Of a stretch of 64,000 nucleotides of DNA, positions 63,173-64,000 are shown piece after piece. The number at the start of each line of letters is the position of its first letter. Within the stretch, counting starts at the first letter, position 1. Below the pieces are notes generated by a model, which ran no database searches, was not told the origin of the DNA, and saw only the letters and a program-made list of their open reading frames with translations. Source of the DNA: Morococcus cerebrosus (GTDB lineage: Bacteria; Pseudomonadota; Gammaproteobacteria; Burkholderiales; Neisseriaceae); the NCBI RefSeq assembly GCF_022749515.1, contig NZ_CP094242.1, forward strand, positions 620,001 to 684,000, written 5' to 3'. The translations under genes were made by a program, and so were the position numbers.

Positions 63173-64000
63173 TTATTTGTTTTGCGCCTGTTCGCGAAGC
63201 TCGCGGCGCAGGATTTTGCCGACGTTGGACTTGGGCAGTTCGTCGCGGAACTCGATGTCTTTCGGCACTTTATAAGCGGTCAGCTCGGTACGGCAGAATT
63301 CGATGAGTTCTTCTTTGGTCAGGCTTGGGTCTTTTTTAACGACGAAGACTTTGAGTGCTTCGCCTGTTTTTTCGTTGGGCACGCCGATACAGGCGACTTC
63401 CATGACTTTATCGTTGTGTGAAACAACTTCTTCGATTTCGTTCGGATAAACGTTGAAACCGGAAACGACGATGAGGTCTTTTTTGCGGTCAACCAGTTTC
63501 AGCCAGCCTTTTTCGTCCATGACGGCGATGTCACCGGTTTCCAAAAAGCCGCGCGCGTCTATGGTTTTAGCGGTTTCTTCGGGACGATTCCAGTAGCCTT
63601 TCATCACTTGCGGGCCGCGCACCCAAAGTTCGCCCGGCTGTCCGACGCCGACTTCTTTACCGTCCGCATCGCGCAATTCGACTTCGGTGGAGGGAACGGG
63701 CAATCCGATGCCGCCGCTGTATGCTTCGATATTGAGCGGGTTGCAGCACACGCCGGGACTGGCTTCGGTCAGGCCGTAGGCTTCGACGATGGGCGTACCG
63801 GTAATTTTTTTCCATTTTTCAGCGACGGCTTTTTGAGTCGCCATGCCGCCGCCCAAAGTCAGGCGAAGGTTGGAGAAATCGACGGTAGCGAAATCGGGTT
63901 GGTTGACCATACCGTTAAACAAAGTGTTCACGCCGATGAAGACGCTGATGCGCTCTTTTTTCAGCTCGCCGATAAAGCCTTTCATGTCGCGCGGGTTGGT
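63173..64000 (-). CDS. fadD: Long-chain fatty acid-CoA ligase (C-terminal part, cut by window edge)
   Basis: Activates fatty acids to acyl-CoA with ATP at the cytoplasmic side of the membrane. The frame runs past the window end, so only the last 276 residues are seen; upstream codons (TNPRD) continue the frame before the first visible ATG. Motifs of the ANL superfamily are present: [45 protein letters not shown], the hinge around [17 protein letters not shown] and the catalytic lysine in [14 protein letters not shown]. It ends QAQNK and TAA. The match is best to FadD-type enzymes. Confidence 0.92.
   Translation of the reverse strand, partial: TNPRDMKGFIGELKKERISVFIGVNTLFNGMVNQPDFATVDFSNLRLTLGGGMATQKAVAEKWKKITGTPIVEAYGLTEASPGVCCNPLNIEAYSGGIGLPVPSTEVELRDADGKEVGVGQPGELWVRGPQVMKGYWNRPEETAKTIDARGFLETGDIAVMDEKGWLKLVDRKKDLIVVSGFNVYPNEIEEVVSHNDKVMEVACIGVPNEKTGEALKVFVVKKDPSLTKEELIEFCRTELTAYKVPKDIEFRDELPKSNVGKILRRELREQAQNK

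Noticed and set aside
1..64000. CRISPR array or cas genes
   Set aside because: No regularly spaced direct repeats of 24-40 bp and no Cas-like proteins were seen; repeats present are DUS, CREE, dRS3 and IS ends.
1..64000. Phase-variable homopolymer or tetranucleotide tracts in surface genes
   Set aside because: tdfH, pglL and lipoprotein genes show no long poly-G/poly-C or tetranucleotide tracts; the A7 runs found belong to transposase frameshift sites.

Overview
The window is a chromosomal segment of a Neisseria species, most likely a commensal of the N. mucosa / N. sicca / N. macacae group. The main clue is the DNA uptake sequence (DUS): dozens of copies read AGGTCGTCTGAA, the dialect described for that group, and only a few read AGGCCGTCTGAA or ATGCCGTCTGAA. 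Correia repeats (CREE), a dRS3 repeat, IS1106-, IS1301-, IS1655- and IS630-type elements and neisserial proteins (TdfH, PglL, LtgA, DnrN) agree. The species call is inference; no 16S gene is present.

Layout. 1-3058: a partial AsmA-family gene and a divergent DAHP-synthase-like gene. 3201-7174: an IS1106-like element carrying three further insertions (two IS630-family copies, one IS1301-like), one of which carries a Correia repeat. 7181-13782: acnB, clpX, a PBP4/PbpG-type peptidase, an M48 lipoprotein protease and a DUF333 lipoprotein. 13956-22733: tdfH (zinc/calprotectin receptor), recC and pglL. 23229-28618: nitroreductase, tRNA-Asn, a lipoprotein, dnrN and the sulfate transporter cysT-cysW-cysA. 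28698-32613: hisD, a GIY-YIG nuclease-like gene coupled to it, hisG and sco. 32903-34700: tRNA-Leu with the remains of two integrative elements. 34839-43336: a complete, apparently intact nitrous oxide reductase operon nosRZDFYL (minus strand) behind an FNR-type promoter. 43673-52247: accD, trpA, yedI-like, lnt, rpoH, yqeY, rpsU, grxD, upp and a DUF2322 gene. 52387-55979: a DUF4198 gene with a strong Zur box, an AT-rich GIY-YIG-like gene, rluE, tRNA-Ser and an IS1655-like element. 56085-64000: ltgA, apt, gmk-rpoZ-spoT, phoH and a partial fadD.

Functional themes. The nos operon would complete denitrification to N2, and the neighbouring dnrN, sco and nitroreductase fit a low-oxygen, nitrosative lifestyle. 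Two zinc-linked loci (tdfH and the DUF4198 gene) carry Zur-like operators. Most transcription units end in inverted DUS pairs that double as hairpin terminators.

No clearly new multi-gene system (CRISPR, defence island, biosynthetic cluster) is visible. The least explained items are the GIY-YIG gene fused translationally to hisD, the catalytically degenerate DAHP-synthase homologue, the AT-rich GIY-YIG singleton, and several short inverted-repeat elements.
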